DNA of 39,903 nucleotides from assembly GCA_002811675.1 (NCBI GenBank), contig PDIM01010339.1:29309-69211 (forward strand), written 5' to 3'. The translations under genes and the position numbers were made by a program. Source of the DNA: Ichthyosporea sp. XGB-2017a (taxonomy: Eukaryota > Opisthokonta > Ichthyosporea). The notes below the pieces were generated by a model, which did not search any database, was not told the origin of the DNA, and worked only from the letters and a program-made list of their open reading frames with translations. The first letter of the stretch is position 1, and the number at the start of each line of letters is the position of its first letter. Of the stretch, positions 1 through 8,800 are shown piece after piece.

Positions 1-116
1 TTTTTCTTTTTCTGTTGTTTTTTCTTTTTCTTTGTTGTATTGGGTTGGTAGATTTTCTGTTTGTGTTTGTTTGTTCTTTTATCTTTTGCTGATCATAAGA
101 AGAGTTAGAAGGAAGA

Positions 117-1295
117 ATGCCAATGGTCAGTAAGTCAGCAACTGGAGAAGGAGGGGCCTCCACTTCTGAGAGGCCAGTGAGGGAGGAACTCCTGAAACAG
201 TCTTTCTCCACGTTTATGGAGCGGCATGGGCTGTCCCAGTATACGGAGCAGCTGGAAACTGAGGGATGTAGCTTCCCCACAGACTTCGTGATTGCCGAGG
301 AAGAGGATCTGCTGGAGATCTGTGCCACAGTGAATATGAAGATTACGGATCGTGTTAATTTCATGAAAGCGGTAAAGCAGCTGCAGCGGCATAACCGGCG
401 GAAGGAACGGCGGGAGAGGAGAAGACTTCGGCGAGAGCAGGAAGTTAAGCGTGCTAAGGTGGCTGCTGGGGAAATGGAAGAGAGTGAATTCAAGAATGAC
501 CTTGTGAACAGTTTTGGCGTAGATCCTACAGATATGGGATTTGAAATGAGTGAGGGGGGGGATGAAGAGGAAGGAGACGAGGAGGATATTATTGAGGCAT
601 ATTCAAAACGAAATGGTGAGAATGTAATGAATCTGCCTGAGAGAAGTTGCTCTGCTGAAGATGAAAGGCAGAAAGATAACAGAACAGCGGAAGGGCCGCG
701 CAGAAAGAAAAGACGAAGGGCTGGAGGGTATAAGGATGCTGGGGCAGACTCTGACGAAGACGATAATTCAGATGGTTCGGACTACATTACATGGGAAGAA
801 TCAGGGCCAAATGTGCGCCGTAAACAGCTGATTGAAAATAATGTGGGTGATGTGAGCCAAGGCATCAGGGACATTTACAATGTGCTGAAGAAGTACAATA
901 CGAAAGAGGGGCAAAGGGTCCGCACGCGTGGGATGCGGAAGCACAAGTCCACGAAGCTGTCGGAGAGGACCCTGTGTGTGCTTTGCGGTTATGCGGGACT
1001 ATCCAAAGAGAACATGAATGCGACAACTCTGTTTGGGTGCGAGGCTTGTGTTGATTCGTCCCTACCAGAAGTTGCGGACATTGGGACCGGAAAGGGTCGG
1101 AAGGGCAAAGTGAAAGCGTCGAGCAAGAAGGCTAATGAGCAGACACCAAAGAAATGCCCTGTCATTGGGAAATTTAATAGCGTTCCTCTATGCATGGGAA
1201 GAAAGGAGGGGGCGAAGCATAGTTGCTTTGAGCTCTGGCACATGTACGAGGATGTCTTTGATGCACCCCCAACAGCACATCTTGTTGGAATATGA
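117..1295 (+). CDS. SAM-domain protein with piggyBac-type Cys-rich C-terminus
   Basis: A 392-residue protein. Residues about 29-92 read as a SAM (sterile alpha motif) domain: a helical FMERHGLSQYTEQLE start, a hydrophobic middle and a KITDRVNFMKAV end. A strongly basic stretch (92-115) follows, then acidic and Lys/Arg-rich low-complexity segments (144-220) that suggest a nuclear protein. The C-terminus has ordered Cys/His residues: C287-x2-C290, C308-x2-C311, C347, C359 in VPLC, C370 and H375 in CFELWH. This CxxC...CxxC...PLC...CFxxWH order resembles the zinc-binding tail of piggyBac-family transposases. A basic insert of about 45 residues sits in the middle. No DDE catalytic domain is present. 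The ATG at 117 has A at -3 and lies behind a T-rich leader. The SAM call is likely; the piggyBac-tail resemblance is from motif recall only. The function is unknown; a DNA- or chromatin-associated adaptor is my inference. Confidence 0.85.
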   Translation: MPMVSKSATGEGGASTSERPVREELLKQSFSTFMERHGLSQYTEQLETEGCSFPTDFVIAEEEDLLEICATVNMKITDRVNFMKAVKQLQRHNRRKERRERRRLRREQEVKRAKVAAGEMEESEFKNDLVNSFGVDPTDMGFEMSEGGDEEEGDEEDIIEAYSKRNGENVMNLPERSCSAEDERQKDNRTAEGPRRKKRRRAGGYKDAGADSDEDDNSDGSDYITWEESGPNVRRKQLIENNVGDVSQGIRDIYNVLKKYNTKEGQRVRTRGMRKHKSTKLSERTLCVLCGYAGLSKENMNATTLFGCEACVDSSLPEVADIGTGKGRKGKVKASSKKANEQTPKKCPVIGKFNSVPLCMGRKEGAKHSCFELWHMYEDVFDAPPTAHLVGI

Positions 1296-2239
1296 AGTAT
1301 ATATTTCGCGATAATAGAGCATCGTATCATAGTTTCCAATCTCAAGCACACTTCTCTATATCTTGTACACTTATCTTGCCACGTTCGTCCTCGGTCTCAA
1401 AGCTCTCCACTGCTGCACATCTCATACAGCAGAGTCAGTGAAGACCGGGTTTGTTTTACTTGTGCCATTTACAGCCTCTCGTAGCACAATGAGGAAGCAT
1501 GTTCTTTTCTACATATAATGACCGGATGACTCTGAACACTTCGTGATACTATATTTGCTAATAAACTCACACATAAAAGAGAAAAAGCAGGTAAAGAAGA
1601 AGAAGAAGCAAAACTTAGCCAAGAAGCATCGCAAATATAATAATAATTCCCCTTTGGATAATATCGCTTGATATTCCCTCGAGGGAAATTTAAATTTTGT
1701 GCGTGCAGCATGACCACAAACCTCGGGCTACTATTTATAGTAAGTGCCATAAGGGACATTTAAATCTCTTTAGTTTTGCGCAGAAATTAATACTGTACAC
1801 AGTGCTAACTCTTCCTCCTTCGCACTTCCTATATTCCATATGCTTCTTCCGCTTCAAAGTGCAGTCTTGCCATTCTTTTCCCCACTCTCCCTCTTCACTC
1901 TAGCTATGTAGTATTAGTACTGCTCACATGACGTTGCTGTTCCGCTACTCACACTCTCTTTGGTACTGAGCAGTGTTCACATAAGAGGCCTAGCCCCGAA
2001 CCCACCCTCTTGCCCTTTCAGATTTTGAGGTTAGTCTTTGTTTTTATTTTAGATCTTGAAGTGAGAACTCTGCATTACAGAAAAGCGTTTTAGTTTCAGT
2101 TTGATTGCTCTACTGGGTTATTCTCCCTTGCCTTTATTCCTCCTGCTTTTGCTTGGCTTGATTTATTTGTTTTGACCTTTTTTTCAGTTTCTTGTGTTTG
2201 CCTATTTCTTTCAAAGAGCAAAGCCTTTTTAGGGTACTA
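1296..2239. other. Intergenic region between the SAM gene and CPT1
   Basis: These 944 bases hold the 3' region of the SAM gene, with AATAAA at 1560-1565, and the CPT1 leader. No convincing coding sequence, tRNA or repeat was seen. The last 150 bases are T-rich. A pyrimidine run ending in CAG at about 2180-2187 resembles a 3' splice site, and a GTTAGT at about 2030 could be a donor. A small 5'-UTR intron is therefore possible but unproven. Confidence 0.5.
1560..1565 (+). terminator. Polyadenylation signal AATAAA, SAM-domain gene
   Basis: Canonical AATAAA hexamer 265 bases after the stop codon, with no other gene on this strand before CPT1. Assignment is by position only. Confidence 0.45.
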
Positions 2240-4567
2240 ATGAGTTTCCATCTTGCACATCCACGATTTGGGCATTTCTACCGCCGCTTGCTGCTTCCTC
2301 TCTTCGTCCTCTTGCCGCTTTTCTATGCGTTACCAGCATGGGTGCATAGCGGAGCAATGCAGTGGGTGGATCACTCCTTGCAAATACTGCGCACTTCTGT
2401 CCCTGCCCATGCGGGTACATTATCCAGCACTTTGGTGCGTTACAGTGCCAGTCTGACTGGTACTAACTGGCTGTACACTTATGTGCTGAATGAATCTTTC
2501 TGTGAGGTTGTATATACCCGTTACATGCAAGTCGTTCAGGCCATGGAGACAGGACACCAAACCCTGAATAGAGGTGAATACCATTTTGGATACAGCACTG
2601 GATTGTTCTGTGTATTGGGATACCTGCTACTTGCAATACTTTACTATGTGCGATTTAAGTGCTTGAAGCTGCTCTTGTCTTACCACAGCTGGCTCCACAG
2701 ACCAAAACATTTTTCCACAAAGGTATGGGGTCTGTTGGTAAAGGGACTTTCCGGAAGATGCCCTAATATATTTGATCTGGAACCTGCTTTACCACATCTC
2801 CCTGTACCTCCCCTCTCTCAGACCATGAACAATTGGCTGTTCTCTGTGAAACCTCTGCTTACCGATGAAGAGTTCAAGCACACTCAAGGACTGGTGTCCG
2901 ACTTTAAACAATCCATTGGATGGAAATTGCATTTGTTTGTGTGGCTTCGCAGTTTGGTAAAGGCAAACTGGCTGACCGACTGGTGGGTGAATTACGTATA
3001 TTTGCGCTCAAGGAAGCCTTTGGTTATCAATTCTAACTTTTATATGAATGGAAATGTGTACTGGACAGAAAAGGATCCTGCTACGAGAACAGCTGCTTTG
3101 GTAGGGGGTTTTGTTGACGTGTTTTTGAAAATCCGGGAATGTAAGCTAAAGACATTACGAATTATGGATACTGTACCAGTATGTATGGATGGCTACCGCC
3201 GTGTTTATGGAACCACAAGGGTTCCTGGAAAGGAGCAGGATGAGCTCATTCTCAACCCAAATTCAAAGCATATTGCTGTCTTTGCTTATGGGCAGGTTTA
3301 TAAGTTGCGTGTAATGAGTGAGCAAGGAAAGCCTGTTCACTCTGCTGCACTGAAGGTTCATTTTGAGCAGATTTTGAAGGAGGCCAAGGCAAGCGAATCA
3401 AAGTTTCCTGTTGGTGTTCTAACTGCCCAAGATCGTACTGCATGGGCTGAAGTTAGGGAGGCAAACTTTAGTAGTGGAGTAAACAAGACCAGTTTGGATG
3501 TGATCGAAACGGCTTTATTTGTGGTGTGCTTTGATATTGAACAGAAGGTTACCAATGCTACCGAGGAAAGTAAATTATTGCTGCATGGGGACTGCCGCAA
3601 TCGATGGTTTGATAAGTCCTTTCAAGTTATTGTTGCAAGTGATGCCTATACCGGGTTGAACGTTGAACACAGCTATGCTGATGCTCCGGTACCCGCACAT
3701 GTATGGGAAGAAATCCTTACTGACGAACCTGAATATCTGACTGAACTTTACAAAGCCGGAACTCCATCAGGTAACGCTTTGGGTGAAGGACCTGAACTCT
3801 TGCACTTTGATATGACCGATCCACTAAAGGAAGCAATTTCCAATGCCCTGAAGCGCTCGCGCGTGGAGACGAATGATTTGGATTTGAAAGTACAGAAGTT
3901 TACTGAATTTGGAAAATCTTTCCCGAAATCTGTTGGAATAAGTCCAGACGGATTCCTTCAGATGGCACTCCAACTGGCTTACCTCCGTGACCAAGGAGAG
4001 CCTGGGCTGGCTTATGAATCCTGTTCTACGCGATTCTTCTTGCATGGTCGAACTGAAACCATTCGTCCGGTGACCGACGTCTCTGTGGAATGGGCACGGG
4101 CCATGGATGATGCCAAGATAGACTCACAGACACGTATCGGGCTGCTAAAGAAGTCCATCAAATTTCAAGGGGAGAGCATGAAGCAGGCAATGAAGGGACA
4201 AGGAGTGGATCGGCACTTGTTTGGTATGTATGTGGCGTGTCTGGGGTTGAAGTATGACCTGCACCCGCTTTTCAAGGACAAGAGTTTCCAGTTCAACTAC
4301 AAACTGTCTACAAGTCAGACGCCTACGCGTCAGACCGCTAAGTACGAGGTGACCGAGGAAAAGCATTCACCAGGGGGGGGATTTGGCCCTGTGGATCCGA
4401 GCGGCTACGGCATCTCTTATCTTATTGTGGGAGAAAATATGCTGTACTTTCATGTATCATCTCGTCGCGGGTGCGGCATGACCAGCTCGCCAAGAATGGC
4501 AGAGCGTATCTGTACAGCCATGCGAGACATCCAGTCTCTCTTTGCTCAAAAGGAGATAAAAGCATAA
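2240..4567 (+). CDS. CPT1: Carnitine O-palmitoyltransferase 1
   Basis: A 775-residue protein that transfers long-chain acyl groups from CoA to carnitine at the mitochondrial outer membrane, the entry step for beta-oxidation. Two hydrophobic segments (about 13-35 and 117-137) are followed by the CPT1-type linker (STKVWGLLVKGLSGR) and the full choline/carnitine acyltransferase fold. The catalytic histidine is H477 in EHSYADAP, preceded by NRWFDKSFQ. STRFFLHGRTETIRP (about 596-611) and YGISYLIVGE are the conserved carnitine/CoA-site motifs. Length and catalytic position match animal CPT1 (about 773 residues, H473). The open frame extends upstream only to a TTG at 2192, so I use the first ATG. 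The N-tail before the first membrane segment is very short and the loop between the two segments is long compared with animal CPT1. The family call is certain; the membrane topology is inferred. Confidence 0.96.
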   Translation: MSFHLAHPRFGHFYRRLLLPLFVLLPLFYALPAWVHSGAMQWVDHSLQILRTSVPAHAGTLSSTLVRYSASLTGTNWLYTYVLNESFCEVVYTRYMQVVQAMETGHQTLNRGEYHFGYSTGLFCVLGYLLLAILYYVRFKCLKLLLSYHSWLHRPKHFSTKVWGLLVKGLSGRCPNIFDLEPALPHLPVPPLSQTMNNWLFSVKPLLTDEEFKHTQGLVSDFKQSIGWKLHLFVWLRSLVKANWLTDWWVNYVYLRSRKPLVINSNFYMNGNVYWTEKDPATRTAALVGGFVDVFLKIRECKLKTLRIMDTVPVCMDGYRRVYGTTRVPGKEQDELILNPNSKHIAVFAYGQVYKLRVMSEQGKPVHSAALKVHFEQILKEAKASESKFPVGVLTAQDRTAWAEVREANFSSGVNKTSLDVIETALFVVCFDIEQKVTNATEESKLLLHGDCRNRWFDKSFQVIVASDAYTGLNVEHSYADAPVPAHVWEEILTDEPEYLTELYKAGTPSGNALGEGPELLHFDMTDPLKEAISNALKRSRVETNDLDLKVQKFTEFGKSFPKSVGISPDGFLQMALQLAYLRDQGEPGLAYESCSTRFFLHGRTETIRPVTDVSVEWARAMDDAKIDSQTRIGLLKKSIKFQGESMKQAMKGQGVDRHLFGMYVACLGLKYDLHPLFKDKSFQFNYKLSTSQTPTRQTAKYEVTEEKHSPGGGFGPVDPSGYGISYLIVGENMLYFHVSSRRGCGMTSSPRMAERICTAMRDIQSLFAQKEIKA

Positions 4568-5133
4568 AATAATATACCAATAAAGGACAACTGCTAGTGA
4601 GGTGAAATAAAAATAGCATTTCAGCACACGGGCTCACCTGCCTGGGCTTCAAACAGCAGTCAAGCAAACGGCTTTCTAAGCAATGGGCGTTCCAAACTCT
4701 TCTTTGCCCCTTTACTTTTCGTTTACGACTACTTTTAACTTATTTCATTATAGCTGCTATTATAAGTTTATTAAAAATACACAGAAAACAAAAGAAAAAG
4801 CAAAGGGTGTTAAGCCCAATGAAGGGGCTTACTTGCCTATGCTTTGTTCCGTTTTCTTTCCTCGTTAAGACTTGTAATGAGCTTCTGAGTGTTAGAAAAG
4901 AACTAAACATCTCTTTCAGGTGATGGCGCCTCTTTGTGTATTGTTCACTTCGTTTTTTGGGTCTCTCTTTCCCGCCAATTTTCATCTTGCTTCCCCTTCT
5001 TTTCTCTCTAAAAAATCAAGAGAATAAGAAGCTAAGCAGAAATCAAAATCTCCCTCGCAACAAACCCTCCCCCCCCCCAAACATTAAGACAAATCCCCCC
5101 TCCAGCCTTTCTTTCTTTCTTTCCACTTCTCCT
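4568..5133. other. Convergent intergenic region, CPT1 / RRM gene
   Basis: 566 bases between two converging genes. It contains CPT1 poly(A) signals, a minus-strand AATAAA (TTTATT at 4767-4772) that could end the RRM transcript, and a perfect 7-bp hairpin (arms 4811-4817 and 4825-4831, 7-base loop). An E2F-like TTTCCCGCCAA lies at 4968-4978, and a C-rich run near 5070-5102. Short open frames here look like low-complexity chance frames. No gene is supported. Confidence 0.5.
4579..4611 (+). terminator. Two AATAAA signals after CPT1
   Basis: AATAAA occurs at 4579-4584 and 4606-4611, 12 and 39 bases after the CPT1 stop codon. The first lies within CAATAAAGGACA, a 12-mer that recurs downstream of the mannosyltransferase gene. 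Confidence 0.55.
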
Positions 5134-5490
5134 TTACATATCCTGCTCAGTAGAGAATCTATCAGGCACCTTTCTGGCAAAATTTCTCCTGTTAGGACGC
5201 ACACTATCGGCTGCCTCATTCACCACCAATTCAAAGGGGCTCTCCTGTCCGTCCTCCATGACAATTTTCTTCGCGGCAGGGTCGGAAATACACGCCTCAG
5301 CATCACTCTCCTTTTCAAAGGTCACAAAGCCAAATCCTCTCGACTTGCGAGTTTCGCGATCCCGCACAACATATGCGTCTGAGACAGCCCCGAACTTGGA
5401 AAAGTGCTGGAGAAGACCCTCGTTGTTCAGACGATAGGGGAGTTTCGCAACAAAAAGGCGATTGAAGTTCAAAGCTTTAGTGACAAACAT
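5134..5490 (-). CDS. Small single-RRM RNA-binding protein
   Basis: A 118-residue protein made almost entirely of one RNA recognition motif. RNP2 is LFVAKLP (about residues 12-18). RNP1 is RGFGFVTF, preceded by RDRETRKS, a very typical RNP1 context. The aromatic residues of RNP1 that stack on RNA are intact. A short basic tail follows (RPNRRNFARKVPDRF). Such one-RRM proteins (hnRNP-like or cold-inducible type) act in RNA processing or stability, but the exact orthologue cannot be named from this sequence. It starts at a clear ATG and is divergent from the tRNase Z gene, sharing a 326-base upstream region. Immediately upstream on its coding strand lies a T/G-rich tract like those before other genes here. 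Confidence 0.9.
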   Translation of the reverse strand: MFVTKALNFNRLFVAKLPYRLNNEGLLQHFSKFGAVSDAYVVRDRETRKSRGFGFVTFEKESDAEACISDPAAKKIVMEDGQESPFELVVNEAADSVRPNRRNFARKVPDRFSTEQDM

Positions 5491-5630
5491 ACTTCTGGTT
5501 TACTTTTCTGCTACTAATCTTAACTTGACAAAACAAAACAAAACAGAACAAAACAAACAGCAAAGTGAAAAATAAAGCAAATTATTGCCATTCAAATGAA
5601 ACAATAAAGATCAGCTGGAGGGGGGCCACG

Positions 5631-5660
5631 AGGGAGGGAGGGTTACGGGAGGGAGGGGGG
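5631..5660 (+). promoter_or_regulatory. G-quadruplex-capable tract
   Basis: Six or more runs of three or more G separated by 1-5 bases (GGGAGGGAGGG, a short TTAC spacer, then GGGAGGGAGGGGGG). This fits the G-quadruplex rule of four G3 runs with short loops. A second run of GGGA repeats follows at about 5696-5710. It lies on the tRNase Z coding strand upstream of, or in, its 5' leader. Confidence 0.6.
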
Positions 5661-5669
5661 ATTGGGGTG

Positions 5670-5676
5670 TATAAAG
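5670..5676 (+). promoter_or_regulatory. TATA-like element of tRNase Z
   Basis: TATAAAG in a G-rich setting, 147 bases before the chosen ATG. The spacing would allow a leader of about 115 bases. Placement is inferred from sequence only. Confidence 0.35.
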
Positions 5677-5816
5677 GGGAGGAGAGAGGGATATGGAGGG
5701 AGGGAGGGAGATGTGAAGGGGAGAGGAATCTATGTCACTGGTGTTAGCTGCAGTGGAGTCAGAGACCCCTTTTGATTAGTAGGAAGACACACGGGGATAT
5801 AGAGAGAGGGTGGAGG

Positions 5817-8800
5817 ATGCATGCAGTGCAGAGAGTGAGGGGGAGGGTGTGTGGAGGGGGGGGAGGAGGGATCATGTCACGGGGGTACTATAAGGGGAGG
5901 GATCGAGGAACGACAGGGGCGTACATGCAGAGGGGCGAGAAGGGAGACTCTGATTCAGGTCGGTACAGAGAATGGAAGGGTAATCACCAATCTTCCAGGT
6001 TCTCACAGAGGAATAGCAAGAGTAGAAATAACAGCAACGGTGGCGGGGACGGGTATGGATTGAATAAGAAAAGAGGACCAGGGGCAGGAGGAGCGGGAAG
6101 GAAGAAAAACGTTGGGGCAGGGGGTGCAGGAGAGGGTATGGGAGCAGAGACAAGTCCTGTTGACGTGGCATATCGGCGGTTGCCTTCTACGCGGGAGTGG
6201 ATCCAAAGCAAGGGATATGATGTACCTCATACGGGAATATGGGGAGTACTGGATGATGTCCCTGCCAACTCCCTGGCGCGGGTGCGGAAGAGGGAGGATA
6301 ATCCCTGCTGGAAGTTTCTCGGGGCGCGTGAGAAGAAAATATATGCCGGGTTTGAGGTGGTTGGGTATTTGAGCCAAAAGAAAGGCAAGAGGGCCATATC
6401 GACAGAGTTGCTTAACCTCAAGAAGAAGCGAGTGGAGGAAAATTTTGTGTATTACGACAACACTCCTGCCCGGGGGGAATTGTGCCCCGAAGATCTCATG
6501 ACCGCGGGATATAATCGTCTTCACAATGCAGAAACAAAAGTAATATGTCCGGAGTCCAAGACGCGAGGAAGTGCTGTCCGGGTACAGCACACGTACGGAC
6601 CTGAACGGGTCGTTTATGTGAATCCGGGGGAGACATTTGTGTCGTATGTGGACAATATGCATCAAGGAAATGAGCACTATAATATGGCACTGCTCACCAG
6701 CAACGACTTCTCCTGCGGGCAAGGGCTGCCTGGGTGGCGGGCCACCGGAAAGCTGTGCAGTCAGGAGGAAGATGGGACAGAGGAAGTGAGCGTGATGTGC
6801 CCAGTGGGACATAATGGCTACCATTCCTACCGCATGAATGCATGCCGCTTCTTTGCTGTGGAGGAACGTACTTTGCTCAAGTCTCCGTTTAGAAATATTT
6901 TCTGTATTCCGCTGTCACCACACATCACCGCGGCTGCGAGAGCAAGGAAAGGCGACAATACGGAGGGAGAGGGTTTCGTGCGGGGTCAAAAATCTTCAGT
7001 GTGTTATTTGATTGAAACACCGTCAGTGAATGGAAACAAAAAGGGCAAAATGCTGGATCCCATACTATATACGGTGTTGAAAGGGCATTGTGTGTACAAT
7101 AAGGAGCGGGGAGAAATGTGGACTCCTGATGATGTCAGTGGCGAGTGCAAGAAGGGATACAGCTCGCTCTTTGTAGACTGCCAAAACAACAAAGAAGTAG
7201 ATACGCTAAAGGCAGACGAATTCTTGAGAACTTATCAAAAGCGCAAGAAGCGCCTGTATTTTTACGGAAGTCCCTCTGCAGTATTTGATGATATATGCTT
7301 TGAAGAGAAACCTGTACTGAAGATGATTTACCACTACACCCCGTTAGAGGTGATGCGAAGCGATGAATATGTTGAGTGGATGAATAGTTTTGGGTCTCAA
7401 GTGAACCATGTGATTCTCAATGGTGCGTTGGCGTACGGAGGCTTCAAAAGTAACCTTGAAGCTGTGCTGTACACACTTTATGGAAAGCTAGGTCCCGATT
7501 TCTTTCCCTTTCCTGTACAAACTGTTCCCGCTAGCTTCACACCATCTGAGTTAAAAGCTGAGCTCGGTATGAATGGTAACTTGTTAGACTCAACAACGGC
7601 TGGCCGCTATACTGAATTTAATTTTAAGGACGAAAATCGCTCCCTCGTGGATAGAAGCAAGCCTTTGCCAAACACAGCAAAAGAAAGGAATGAGTTTTTT
7701 AGCTCTGCGCTTGCTTATTTGGGACGTTTTTTTAGTGGTTCGTTTCTTACAACAGATTCAAGTGGAATTGCTAATCAGATTGTTAAAGAAGAGCATGCAG
7801 TGTATGACCCAATGGTAGATATGGAGCCAACGGACATGATAAAGGCGTCAAGAATCACACCCAGGTATGATTTCTCTGCTGTCACGATATTAGGAACTGC
7901 TGCAACGAAACCTGAAGTAGGACGCAGTCTAAGTTCCACTGTGGTTCGGTACGAGAAAGACAAATATGTAATGTTTGATTGTGGAGAAGGAACCTACCAT
8001 CGACTGGGACAGAGGTTTGGTGAAAACTTAGACCATGTTTTGGCGAAGTTAACGAGTATCGTTATTAGTCATGAACATTTAGACCACCATCTTGGACTTT
8101 ATTCGGTTCTTAAAAAGCGCTATGAAGCCATTTGCCGATTGCGAGAAAAGGGGGAAGCTTTGGACATCCCAGACAGTATTTATATTGTTGGAAGTGCTCT
8201 GATTGGAAAATTGGTTAACGACTATAAACAGGAGCATGCCATGGGACTACAGGATGTCGAAATGATTATGTATGGACGACAGCAATTGTCCGTTATTGAC
8301 ATCGCGGGCTATAGACTGAATGCTTTGTTGTCAAAACATACTTACTGGGCGCGATCCTGTGTTTTTGAGTTTCCTAGTGGATTTGCATTGGCCCATTCTG
8401 CAGATACTCGGGCCCGAAAGGACTTTGCTGAAATGGCGGAAAGACTAAACACAGACATTTTCATACACGAGGCCACGTATCCGTCCGATAAAGCAGATAC
8501 AGCATTCGCCAACAAACATAGCACGACTTACAATGCATTGTCAATGGGCAATATATCTGGCGCTCCCGTTGTAGCTTTAACGCATTTTGGTTCGGTATCA
8601 AGCGTCTTTAGGCGAGTTTCTGAGATCCGTAGCTTTCTCAAACACGTTAGAGAACGTGGTTGCTCGAACCAGGCATTTGTGGCTGCAGAAGACATGATGA
8701 CTCTGGTACCCCCTGATGCGCTTGGCGTCCAGCGATACCAAGATCAATGGAATAACTTTGATCAGCGCCTTTTTGCTGTTCAGGGATTTGCTTTAACGCA

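Larger units (their letters stand above)
5491..5816. promoter_or_regulatory. Divergent promoter region, RRM gene / tRNase Z
   Basis: 326 bases shared by two divergent genes. The left part is A-rich with repeated AAAAC units (T-rich on the RRM coding strand). The right part is extremely purine/G-rich, with a TATA-like element. It is probably a compact two-way promoter, but transcription start sites are not visible in sequence. Confidence 0.5.

Noticed and set aside
117-1295. An active piggyBac element
   Set aside because: No DDE catalytic domain, no terminal inverted repeats and no TTAA target duplication were found around the gene; only the tail motif is similar.
2192-2239. Upstream extension of the CPT1 frame
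   Set aside because: It begins at TTG, not ATG. The first ATG at 2240 gives a protein of near-animal CPT1 length with the catalytic His at the expected position.
6003-6824. 273-codon antisense frame inside tRNase Z
   Set aside because: Opposite the coding strand of a well-recognised enzyme. Composition is Pro/Leu/Ser low complexity caused by the purine-rich coding strand.
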